A DNA stretch of 5,150 nt from Alphaproteobacteria bacterium. GTDB lineage: Bacteria; Pseudomonadota; Alphaproteobacteria; ATCC43930; CGMCC-115725. The DNA is taken from the NCBI GenBank assembly GCA_019237175.1, contig JAFAHP010000478.1, positions 1 through 5,150 of the forward strand. Direction: 5' to 3'. Positions 1 to 5,060 of this stretch are shown here, piece by piece. Under the pieces are notes generated by a model, which saw only the letters and a list, made by a program, of their open reading frames with translations, was not told the origin of the DNA and searched no databases. The first letter of the stretch is position 1, and each line of letters begins with the position of its first letter. The translations under genes were made by a program, and so were the position numbers.

Positions 1-33
1 TGCCGCAATTCGTAGTTAAGTTGCGAAATATCA

Positions 34-63
34 ATTGCAACCGAGACCGATTCATCGCAGTAT
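34..63 (+). promoter_or_regulatory. Candidate promoter of the small RNA
   Basis: ATTGCA at 34-39 and CAGTAT at 58-63 lie 18 bases apart. Against the alphaproteobacterial housekeeping pattern CTTGAC-N17-CTATAT they match 3 of 6 and 4 of 6 bases. The predicted start falls near 70-71, exactly where the first hairpin of the candidate RNA begins, and that agreement is the main support. The -35 box overlaps inverted repeats (GTTGC 20-24 with GCAAC 37-41; GCAATT 5-10 with AATTGC 33-38) that could be an operator. The match is weak by sequence alone. Confidence 0.3.
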
Positions 64-69
64 TTGTGT

Positions 70-160
70 GGCATCGTTTTGTCCCCCCAACGATGCGTTC
101 GCCTGTCGGACGGGCAAACCGATAGGCACAGAAGCCCCGGTCCCCCCGACCGGGGCTTTT
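70..160 (+). ncRNA. Candidate structured small RNA with three hairpins
   Basis: Three hairpins follow one another with 4-base gaps. The first pairs GCATCGTT (71-78) with AACGATGC (89-96) around a 10-base loop that ends in six C. The second pairs GCCTGTCGG (101-109) with CCGATAGGC (119-127), 9 pairs with one G-U, around ACGGGCAAA. The third is an 11-pair terminator hairpin (132-158) with a CCCCC loop and a T run. No credible protein fits the stretch. Length, hairpin train, C-rich loops and terminator resemble alphaproteobacterial trans-acting small RNAs whose loops pair with ribosome binding sites (for example the AbcR, alpha-r14 and CcsR types). I cannot assign it to any named family. Alternatively, 1-160 could be the 3' untranslated end of a gene lying left of the window. 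Confidence 0.42.
132..160 (+). terminator. Rho-independent terminator
   Basis: AAGCCCCGGTC (132-142) pairs perfectly with GACCGGGGCTT (148-158) around the loop CCCCC, and the stem runs into TTTT (157-160). The T run is short but the stem is very stable. Read on the minus strand the hairpin is followed by only two T, so it should act mainly on + transcription. It ends either the candidate small RNA or an upstream transcript, and insulates the esterase gene. Confidence 0.75.
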
Positions 161-203
161 CTGTATTGCCTACCGGTTTTTCTGTCACCGGGAAAGTCTC
201 TGG

Positions 204-222
204 CGCCGACGCTTCGGCGTTT
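204..222 (+). other. Small hairpin ahead of the esterase gene
   Basis: Two mutually exclusive short stems can form. One is CGCCGA (204-209) with TCGGCG (214-219). The other is ACGC (209-212) with GCGT (217-220) around TTCG, which gives the very stable C(UUCG)G tetraloop. TTTC follows. It could be a weak second terminator. It is too small to call with assurance. Confidence 0.25.
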
Positions 223-224
223 CC

Positions 225-230
225 TACAAT
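225..230 (+). promoter_or_regulatory. Possible -10 box of the esterase gene
   Basis: TACAAT matches TATAAT at 5 of 6 positions and lies after the upstream terminator. It would start transcription near 237 and give a leader of about 27 bases. No recognisable -35 box lies 16-19 bases upstream, where the sequence is GC-rich, so this is only tentative. Confidence 0.25.
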
Positions 231-253
231 GTCGCATCGATGCTGTCAGTCGC

Positions 254-258
254 AGGAA
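254..258 (+). promoter_or_regulatory. Ribosome binding site fixing the esterase start at 264
   Basis: AGGAA sits 5 bases before the ATG at 264. The in-frame ATG at 240 has no purine-rich site at a suitable distance, so 264 is preferred. Confidence 0.6.
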
Positions 259-263
259 CCCCC

Positions 264-1214
264 ATGCCGCTCGATGATGATGCCGCACGCGTCCTGGAAT
301 TGGTGCGCCTCTCGGGCCGCCCACCCTTCGAGGCTGTGAGCCCGGCCGAGGCCCGCGCGTTGTTCCTCGGCGGCCGAGAGATTTTCTCGCCGGAGCCGCC
401 GCCGGTGGCTGAGACCCGCGACCTGGCCGTTCCTGGACCAGAGGGCGGTAGCTTGACTTTGCGGTTGTACCGCGGTGCCGGCGCCGGTCCCGATGCAAAA
501 CTCCCGACGCTGGTCTTTTTCCACGGCGGCGGCTGGGTCGTCGGTGATCTCGAAACCCATGACGCGATGTGCCGGCACATTGCCAACGCCGCCGGCTGTG
601 CGGTCGTCGCCGTCGATTACCGGTTGGCACCCGAGCATAAATTTCCAGCCGCGGTCGAGGATTGCGTCGCCGCTACGCTTTGGCTCGGAGAAAACGGCGG
701 CGAATTGGGGCTCGACGTCTCCCGGCTCGCAGTCGGGGGCGACAGCGCCGGCGGCAATCTTGCCACCGTGGTATCTTTGATCGCCCGTGACCGCGGCGCC
801 CCGCGCTTGTGCGCCCAACTGCTGTTATACCCAGCGCTCGACTTCGGCATGAAACAAACCTCGTATCGACGCTTCGCCGAGGGTCATCTGCTGACCGAGG
901 CGACGATGCGCTGGTTTGCCGAGGCATATCTTCGGCGGCTTGAGGATGCCGAGGATTGGCGTGCTTCGCCATTGCGCGCCGCCGATCTATCGAACCTGCC
1001 GCCCGCCTATGTGCTGACCGCCGGCTACGATCCGCTTTGCGACGAAGGCATCGCTTATGCTCGCCGGCTGCGGGAGGCCGGCGTCGCCGTCGACCATCGG
1101 CACTTCGCGAGCCAAATTCACGGCTTTTTGTTGATGGGCAAAATGGTCCGTGCTGCCGGGCCAGCCCTCGACGATCTCGCGGCGGCGCTGACGGCGTCAT
1201 TTGGGCAACGGTAA
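264..1214 (+). CDS. Alpha/beta hydrolase, hormone-sensitive-lipase family esterase/lipase
   Basis: The 316-residue protein has the usual length for bacterial HSL-family (family IV) carboxylester hydrolases, which cleave short acyl esters. It carries the oxyanion-hole motif HGGGW at 87-91, the strand motif DYRLAPEHKFPAA at 118-130, the nucleophile motif GDSAGG at 159-164 (Ser161), and the acid motif DPLCDEG at 256-262 (Asp256). The catalytic histidine is His286 in IHGF. All parts of the triad are therefore present and the enzyme should be active. The N-terminal 60 or so residues form the family's cap region. No signal peptide is visible, so it is probably cytoplasmic. The start at 264 is chosen over 240 because AGGAA lies 5 bases upstream. 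The MFS gene follows after 58 bases on the same strand and may be co-transcribed. The natural substrate cannot be read from the sequence. Confidence 0.93.
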   Translation: MPLDDDAARVLELVRLSGRPPFEAVSPAEARALFLGGREIFSPEPPPVAETRDLAVPGPEGGSLTLRLYRGAGAGPDAKLPTLVFFHGGGWVVGDLETHDAMCRHIANAAGCAVVAVDYRLAPEHKFPAAVEDCVAATLWLGENGGELGLDVSRLAVGGDSAGGNLATVVSLIARDRGAPRLCAQLLLYPALDFGMKQTSYRRFAEGHLLTEATMRWFAEAYLRRLEDAEDWRASPLRAADLSNLPPAYVLTAGYDPLCDEGIAYARRLREAGVAVDHRHFASQIHGFLLMGKMVRAAGPALDDLAAALTASFGQR

Positions 1215-1272
1215 CGACGGCGGCCCGCCACCGGTGCGAGCTCGGCTTCGCCTCCGGTCAGGCGCGGTCGAG

Positions 1273-2658
1273 ATGCCACCGCGGCAGCGGCTGCGCCTCG
1301 TTTTGGTCGGGCTCGGCGCCTCGGTCGTGCCGCTCGACACCGCGGTCAATATCGGTTTCCCCGACATCACGCGCAGCTTTGGCCTGCCGATCCAGATGAT
1401 CCAGTGGGTCGTCATCTGCTATGTGCTGACCTATGCGAGCCTGATGCTGGCCTTTGGCAGAGCCGGCGACATTTTTGGCCATGCGCGCGTTTTCCGCGCC
1501 GGGTTGGCATGGAGTGTGGCGGCGTTTTTGTTGTGCGCCGCGGCACCCGCTTACGGCTGGCTGCTGTTCTGCCGTTTTCTGCAAGGGATCGGGGCGGGGC
1601 TGATCATCAGCGTCGCCCCGGCTCTGGTCACGGGGCTTTATCCCGAAAGCCGGCGCAGCCGCGCGGTGGCGGCTTTCACGATGATCTTTGCCCTGGCCTC
1701 GGCTGCCGGGCCGCTGATCGGCGGCGCGCTGGTCAATGTCTGGGGCTGGCCTGCGGTGTTCTGGTTCCGGGCCCCGCTTGCCCTCGTGCCGTTGGCATTT
1801 TTCGCCGGGCGGTCGGACGCCATCACCGCGCCGCGCCGCGATGCGCTCGACCTGGTCGGCGCCGTGCTGCTGGTGTCGACGATCAGCAGCCTGTTGCTGT
1901 TCATCAACGAAGTGCCGCGGCTCGGTCATCAGAATTGGAGCGCGGTACCGCTGTTGGCGCTGGCGGCATTCGGGGCCTACGCCTTCCTCCGTCACGAGGC
2001 CCGCTTCCCGGCGCCGATTGTCGATCTTGCATTTTTTCGCGAGCTTTCCTTTGTCGCGATCAATCTGGCAAGCGTGGTCGTTTATTTGACGAGTTTTTCG
2101 GTGTTGCTGTTCGTTCCCTACTATCTGGTCCGTGTCGTCGGACTGCGGTTGCCGTCGGCCGGTGCGTTTCTCGCAGCCTCCTTTGGCGGTGCGATCGCCG
2201 CCTCACCGATCGCCGCGCGGTTGATCGAGCATGTGCGTGCCAGCCACGTCGCGCTTGCGGGCGCAGCGCTCGGCGGCCTCGGGCTGATCGCCGTCGGCGG
2301 TCCGAATATTGGCCCGCTCGCCGATATCCCCCTGATTCTGGCCGCGTTGATCGTGCAAGGATTTGGGGTCGGCCTGTTTCAGGTCGCGTATACGGACGCG
2401 GTGCTGGGTGCGATGCCGCAGCGCGATCGCGGGGTCGCCGGCAGCGTCGCGATGCTGACCCGCACGCTCGGCGTCGTCGGCGGAGCGACGCTGCTGACGC
2501 TGTTGTTCAATACCTTCGAAGCTTCGGCCGTCGCCGCCGGGCATGCGGCGCCCGCGGCGTTTGTCGCCGCCTTTCGCTCCACTCTACATGCCGCAGGCGG
2601 CGTCTCGATCCTGAGCGGTTTGGCCGCGCTCGGCCTCGCCAAAACGCGCAGACGCTAG
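1273..2658 (+). CDS. MFS transporter, DHA2 (EmrB/QacA) type, about 14 helices
   Basis: This 461-residue inner-membrane protein belongs to the major facilitator superfamily, whose DHA2 branch mostly exports drugs or other small molecules by proton antiport. It shows the DHA2 helix-1 motif as PLDTAVNIGFPDI (20-32, with Asp22), motif A as GRAGDIFGHARV (62-73), motif B as RFLQGIGAG (101-109) and motif C as GPLIGG (146-151). I count about 14 hydrophobic segments, the last near 435-457. The ATG at 1273 is used because the residues before it are Arg/Gly/Pro-rich and look non-conserved. TTG at 1201 (overlapping the esterase by 14 bases) and GTG at 1234 are alternatives, and none has a strong Shine-Dalgarno. 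Its stop shares bases with that of the convergent dodecin gene. An efflux role is family inference; the substrate is unknown. Confidence 0.9.
   Translation: MPPRQRLRLVLVGLGASVVPLDTAVNIGFPDITRSFGLPIQMIQWVVICYVLTYASLMLAFGRAGDIFGHARVFRAGLAWSVAAFLLCAAAPAYGWLLFCRFLQGIGAGLIISVAPALVTGLYPESRRSRAVAAFTMIFALASAAGPLIGGALVNVWGWPAVFWFRAPLALVPLAFFAGRSDAITAPRRDALDLVGAVLLVSTISSLLLFINEVPRLGHQNWSAVPLLALAAFGAYAFLRHEARFPAPIVDLAFFRELSFVAINLASVVVYLTSFSVLLFVPYYLVRVVGLRLPSAGAFLAASFGGAIAASPIAARLIEHVRASHVALAGAALGGLGLIAVGGPNIGPLADIPLILAALIVQGFGVGLFQVAYTDAVLGAMPQRDRGVAGSVAMLTRTLGVVGGATLLTLLFNTFEASAVAAGHAAPAAFVAAFRSTLHAAGGVSILSGLAALGLAKTRRR
2655..2658. other. Shared stop codons of two convergent genes (CTAG)
   Basis: The MFS gene stops with TAG at 2656-2658. 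The dodecin gene stops on the opposite strand with TAG read from 2657 to 2655. The palindromic tetranucleotide CTAG therefore serves both, leaving no room for a terminator between the two coding regions. Confidence 0.93.
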
Positions 2659-2876
2659 TCGGACGCGTCGTCCTCCAGGGTAAAGCCGACCTTTAGGACG
2701 ACCTGAAAGTGCGCGACCTTGCCATTTTCGACGTGGCCGCGCGTCTGAACCACCTCGAACCATCCTACCTGGCGCAAGGTGCGTGAAGCCCGGGCCACGG
2801 CGTTTTTGATCGCATCATCGGTGCTGCGTTCCGACGAACCGGCAACCTCTATGATCCGATAGACATGTTCCGGCAT
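2655..2876 (-). CDS. Dodecin family flavin-binding protein
   Basis: The 73-residue protein matches the dodecin family along its whole length. These proteins form hollow dodecamers that bind flavin pairs and buffer free riboflavin, FMN or related cofactors in the cytoplasm. Visible family signatures are HVYRIIEVAGSS (4-15), DDAIKNAVARAS (20-31), WFEV (39-42), TRGH (45-48) and AHFQVVLKVGF (55-65). Trp39, which stacks on the isoalloxazine ring, and Gln58 are 19 residues apart, the same spacing as Trp36 and Gln55 of the Halobacterium protein. The ATG at 2876 is chosen because AGGAGG lies 5 bases upstream. A GTG two codons earlier would overlap that ribosome site. The C-terminal tail EDDASD is acidic. 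The gene is divergent from the ArsC-like gene and convergent with the transporter, so it is probably transcribed alone. Confidence 0.95.
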   Translation of the reverse strand: MPEHVYRIIEVAGSSERSTDDAIKNAVARASRTLRQVGWFEVVQTRGHVENGKVAHFQVVLKVGFTLEDDASD

Positions 2877-2881
2877 CTGCA

Positions 2882-2887
2882 CCTCCT
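2882..2887 (-). promoter_or_regulatory. Ribosome binding site deciding the dodecin start
   Basis: On the minus strand AGGAGG is followed by TGCAG and then ATG at 2876. It is a full consensus site at 5-base spacing. A GTG at 2882 would lie within the site itself and is therefore unlikely to be the start. Confidence 0.85.
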
Positions 2888-3030
2888 ACATTGGCCGCGG
2901 TCCGGTGTCGGCAGCGCGGCTGGCGGCAGCAAACGCGCGAGCCCTCAGGCCCGTCGCGCGCGTCCCGCCAATTTAAACCAATGCCAGGGGACGCGCCCGC
3001 GTTATTCTCGATCGACCGAGGTCCCGATCC

Positions 3031-3037
3031 GAGGAGA
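3031..3037 (+). promoter_or_regulatory. Ribosome binding site of the ArsC-like gene
   Basis: GAGGAGA lies 8 bases before the ATG at 3046. It is a strong site that supports this start. Confidence 0.75.
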
Positions 3038-3045
3038 AGACCGAA

Positions 3046-3387
3046 ATGCCGGTGACAATGTACCACAACCCACGCTGCAACACCTCGCGGCGCACTTTGG
3101 CCTTGTTGCGCGAGCGTGGCGTCGAGCCCGAAATCATCGAATATCTGAAAACTCCGCCTTCGGCTGCCGAACTCAAGCGGATCCTCGGCCAACTGAAGAT
3201 CCCTGCGGCCAAATTGCTGCGGAAAAAGGAAGCGGCGACCGCCGGCATCGACCCCAAGACGCTCTCGGAGGACCAATTGATCGCCGCGATGGTCAAGACC
3301 CCGATCGTGATCGAGCGGCCGATCGTCGTCGCCGGCGGCAAGGCGGCGCTGGGCCGTCCACCCGAAGCGGTTTTGTCGGTGATTTGA
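3046..3387 (+). CDS. arsC: ArsC/YfgD-like arsenate reductase (glutaredoxin type)
   Basis: The 113-residue cytoplasmic protein has the ArsC thioredoxin-like fold signature. Its start, YHNPRCNTSRRTLALL (6-21), carries the catalytic Cys11 in the HNPxC loop. Arg59, Arg91 (in ERPIVV) and Arg104 (in GRPPE) correspond to the three arginines that bind arsenate in plasmid R773 ArsC (60, 94 and 107). In that enzyme arsenate is reduced to arsenite with glutathione and glutaredoxin. The KTPPSAAELKRIL stretch (35-47) and the GRPPE ending look more like the E. coli YfgD branch than the operon-borne ArsC. No arsR, arsB, acr3 or arsH gene is in the window, so a real arsenate role is not shown by context. A DUF29 gene follows after about 95 bases and probably has its own promoter. 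Confidence 0.9.
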   Translation: MPVTMYHNPRCNTSRRTLALLRERGVEPEIIEYLKTPPSAAELKRILGQLKIPAAKLLRKKEAATAGIDPKTLSEDQLIAAMVKTPIVIERPIVVAGGKAALGRPPEAVLSVI

Positions 3388-3431
3388 AGCCTCGCCCGAG
3401 GGACGCACTTCCGACGCGCTCACCGCCAGGA

Positions 3432-3460
3432 ATTGATCCGGTGGGGCGGGGCAGTCATAT
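3432..3460 (+). promoter_or_regulatory. Candidate promoter of the DUF29 gene
   Basis: ATTGAT (3432-3437) and TCATAT (3455-3460) are separated by exactly 17 bases. Each matches the alphaproteobacterial CTTGAC / CTATAT pattern at 4 of 6 positions. Transcription would begin near 3467, just before the GAGGAGGG ribosome site, giving a leader of about 16 bases. Just after the ArsC stop there is also a 5-pair inverted repeat, CCTCG/CGAGG at 3390-3401, without a T run, so it is not a convincing terminator. Confidence 0.4.
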
Positions 3461-3468
3461 CTGTCGCC

Positions 3469-3476
3469 GAGGAGGG
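3469..3476 (+). promoter_or_regulatory. Ribosome binding site of the DUF29 gene
   Basis: GAGGAGGG lies just before two adjacent ATG codons at 3480 and 3483. Spacing from the GGAGG core is 4 bases to the first and 7 to the second, which slightly favours the second. Confidence 0.7.
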
Positions 3477-3482
3477 TCGATG

Positions 3483-4022
3483 ATGTCTGGCAGCAGCGCG
3501 CAGCTCTACGAAGTGGATTTTGTCCGCTGGACCGAAGAGCAGGCGGCGGCGCTGCGCGAAGCCGCCAAACTCGGCACCAACCTGCCGCTCGACTGGGAGA
3601 ACCTCGCCGAGGAGATCGACAGCTTGGGCCGATCGCAAAGACGCGAGGTGCGCAGCCGTATCACGACGATCATCGAGCATCTGATCAAGCTCGAGTGCTC
3701 GCCCGCGAGCGAACCGCGGCGAGGATGGATGGAGACGATCGCGCGCGAGCGGATGGAGATCGAACTTTTGCTCGACGACAGTCCAAGTCTTAAAGCAGAA
3801 ACGGCCGGGATGGTCGCAGCGCAGATGCCTCGGGCGATAAGGAGCATCACGCGGACGGTCCGCCTCTATGACGAAGCTATCCCAGAGGTAACCGGAAAGA
3901 TCGCCGCATTGAATTTCACCGAAGATCAAGTGCTGGGCGATTGGTTTCCCGGCGATGGCCCCTCACCCCAACCCTCTCCCCGCGAGCGGGGAGAGGGAGG
4001 GACCCGCGCAGCGAGAGGGTGA
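3483..4022 (+). CDS. DUF29 domain protein with a repeat-encoded C-terminal tail
   Basis: The 179-residue protein is a DUF29 member, a family of unknown function common in alphaproteobacteria and cyanobacteria. Typical features are LYEVDFVRWTEEQAAALR (8-25) and DWENLAEEIDSLGRSQRREV (37-56), followed by helical sequence with RRGWMETI and a late LNFTEDQVLGDWFP segment where such proteins normally end. It is mostly charged and alpha-helical, with no signal peptide or membrane segment, so it is probably cytoplasmic. The last 20 codons (3960-4019) and the TGA stop lie inside a palindromic repeat and give a Pro/Arg/Gly-rich tail (PSPQPSPRERGEGG...) unrelated to the domain, which would make the protein about 20 residues longer than its core. 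The ATG at 3480 is an equally possible start. A role as antitoxin or DNA-associated factor is sometimes suggested for such small proteins, but nothing here supports one. Confidence 0.88.
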   Translation: MSGSSAQLYEVDFVRWTEEQAAALREAAKLGTNLPLDWENLAEEIDSLGRSQRREVRSRITTIIEHLIKLECSPASEPRRGWMETIARERMEIELLLDDSPSLKAETAGMVAAQMPRAIRSITRTVRLYDEAIPEVTGKIAALNFTEDQVLGDWFPGDGPSPQPSPRERGEGGTRAARG

Positions 4023-4027
4023 GGGGC
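3958..4027. repeat. REP-like palindromic repeat of the PHPNPLP class
   Basis: The outer arms GCCCCTCACCC (3958-3968) and GGGTGAGGGGC (4017-4027) are perfect inverted repeats of 11 bases. Inside lies a perfect hairpin, CCCTCTCCCCGC (3972-3983) with GCGGGGAGAGGG (3986-3997). Read in one + frame it gives PHPNPLPASGERE, a peptide signature of an interspersed palindromic repeat found in many proteobacterial genomes. It sits at the convergent ends of the DUF29 and second hydrolase genes, the usual place for such elements. It may stabilise 3' ends or halt transcription from both sides, though no T run follows. It is non-autonomous and no transposase is nearby. Confidence 0.82.
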
Positions 4028-4056
4028 ACCCACGGGCGAGGCGTTTCGGCGCGCTC

Positions 4057-4908
4057 CTACCCGAGATGCTTTTTGAAGAAAGCGGTGATCGGGTCGTATG
4101 CCGCGCTCGATTGCCGCTGCTCGTTATCGATATAGACGATCTCGATGTCACCGCCGGCCTTGCGGTAGTTGGAGATGAACCGTTCGGGCTCATTGCCGGG
4201 GAAGCTTGAATCGTCGTCATGATAGTCGTGCACGATATCGGGCCGGCCTTGGACCCAGAGTGCCGGCGGCATCGTTACCTTTTCGCCGCGTTCGAGCATC
4301 AGCATCGGGTTGCCCTCGGCCATCGCCGCCTCAGTTTTCCAATAGAGGTCGTGCTTTTCTTTCATCCCGATCGAATAGGCCGGCGGGTTCGGGCTCTTGG
4401 CCGCCTTTTGCGCATTGCGGTAGCGCGACAGCGGGTTGATGACCGGCCACGACATCGCGACCGCGCGCACCGTCGCATCGACCGCCGGCGAGCCTGCCGG
4501 CAGAGGCACCGCGGCATAGCGTTGGTCATTGGGGCGCATCGCCGCCAGCATGGCGAGATGGCCGCCGCTCGAAGCGCCGCCGATGCCGATCCGGTTGGGA
4601 TCGACTTTGAGCTCGCGGGCATGTGCCTTGAGCCAGCGGATCGCGTAATTGATGTCGACGAGCGAGGTCGGATAGCCGTCGGCGTTGTGGCGGAACTCGA
4701 GCGAGGCGACGACAAACCCGTTCTTGGCCAGGGTCTGATCGAGTCCTTGGGTTCCGGTCAGATCGCCGCTCGTCCACGCACCGCCGTGCAGATCGACAAC
4801 CGCCGGAAACGGCCCGTCGCCTTTGGGCTTGTAAAGCCGTGCGATCAGCTTCTTGTCGGTATGGTGCACATATTCGACATCTTCGTTCGTAAATTCATAA
4901 CTCGGCAT
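4057..4908 (-). CDS. Alpha/beta hydrolase, BD-FAE/carboxylesterase-like
   Basis: The 283-residue protein has an alpha/beta-hydrolase fold and resembles the bacterial BD-FAE-like and acetyl-xylan-esterase-like carboxylesterases. It shows the oxyanion-hole motif DLHGGAW (39-45), the EFRHNADGYPTSLVDINYAIRWLKAHA stretch around 71-97, and the nucleophile motif GGASSGGHLA (110-119) with Ser113. WVQGRPDIVHDYHD (218-231) holds the likely acid, Asp224 or Asp228. At the place where the catalytic histidine is expected (after IVYI, 257-260) the sequence reads DNEQRQSSAAYDP without histidine, so the triad may be incomplete or rearranged. No signal peptide is seen. The ATG at 4908 is chosen because GGGAGGGAG lies 5 bases upstream; the open frame continues 60 codons further up as Gly/Arg-rich, non-conserved sequence. 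The substrate is unknown. It ends 30 bases from the palindromic repeat. Confidence 0.88.
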   Translation of the reverse strand: MPSYEFTNEDVEYVHHTDKKLIARLYKPKGDGPFPAVVDLHGGAWTSGDLTGTQGLDQTLAKNGFVVASLEFRHNADGYPTSLVDINYAIRWLKAHARELKVDPNRIGIGGASSGGHLAMLAAMRPNDQRYAAVPLPAGSPAVDATVRAVAMSWPVINPLSRYRNAQKAAKSPNPPAYSIGMKEKHDLYWKTEAAMAEGNPMLMLERGEKVTMPPALWVQGRPDIVHDYHDDDSSFPGNEPERFISNYRKAGGDIEIVYIDNEQRQSSAAYDPITAFFKKHLG

Positions 4909-4913
4909 AACCA

Positions 4914-4922
4914 CTCCCTCCC
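4914..4922 (-). promoter_or_regulatory. Ribosome binding site fixing the second hydrolase start
   Basis: On the minus strand GGGAGGGAG ends 5 bases before the ATG at 4908. It rules out the longer open frame that begins near 5088. Confidence 0.75.
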
Positions 4923-4940
4923 GGAGTTGTGTATTGAGCG

Positions 4941-4958
4941 GCCGGTTCGGCGACCGGC
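4941..4958. other. Short inverted repeat upstream of the second hydrolase
   Basis: GCCGGT (4941-4946) and ACCGGC (4953-4958) form a 6-pair stem around TCGGCG. It lies about 33 bases before the minus-strand start codon, so it could be a leader hairpin or an operator half-site pair. The evidence is only the symmetry. Confidence 0.25.
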
Positions 4959-5000
4959 AGGACATCCCCCGACCGCCGCGGCCGACACCCGAACCTACCC

Positions 5001-5060
5001 GCTCTCCCTGCCGCGCAAAAGGCAATAACGCGTCCAATCGGCAGGGCTCACCGCGAGAGT
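5001..5060. repeat. Possible degenerate palindromic repeat copy
   Basis: GCTCTCCCTGCCG (5001-5013) resembles the CTCTCCCCGC arm of the element at 3958-4027. CCCTGCCG (5006-5013) is matched by CGGCAGGG (5039-5046), and CTCTC (5002-5006) by GAGAG (5055-5059). The spacing is looser than in the intact copy. It may be a decayed or interrupted relative, but chance is possible in such GC-rich DNA. Confidence 0.3.

Larger units (their letters stand above)
2877..3045. other. Divergent spacer between dodecin and ArsC-like genes
   Basis: These 169 bases must hold promoters for both flanking genes. The only AT-rich stretch is AATTTAAACCAAT around 2970-2982, the likeliest place for promoter elements. I could not fit a -35/-10 pair with proper spacing on either strand. 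No hairpin or RNA gene is evident. Confidence 0.4.

Noticed and set aside
201..222. Sigma-54 type -24/-12 promoter (TGGCGC...)
   Set aside because: The -24 half looks partly right, but the GC of the -12 element is absent at the required spacing.
1404..2696. Long + strand open frame of 430 codons in another frame of the transporter gene
   Set aside because: It is an Arg-rich out-of-frame shadow typical of high-GC genes; the transporter motifs are all in the other frame.
3390..3401. Terminator after the ArsC-like gene
   Set aside because: The CCTCG/CGAGG stem is short, its loop is too tight and no T run follows.
3941..4209. Two overlapping + frames encoding PHPNPLPASGERE-like peptides
   Set aside because: These are readings of the palindromic repeat and of the antisense of the second hydrolase; they have no ribosome site.
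4219..5028. Long + strand open frame of 269 codons
   Set aside because: It is the antisense shadow of the second hydrolase; it is very rich in Arg and His and lacks any domain signature or ribosome site.
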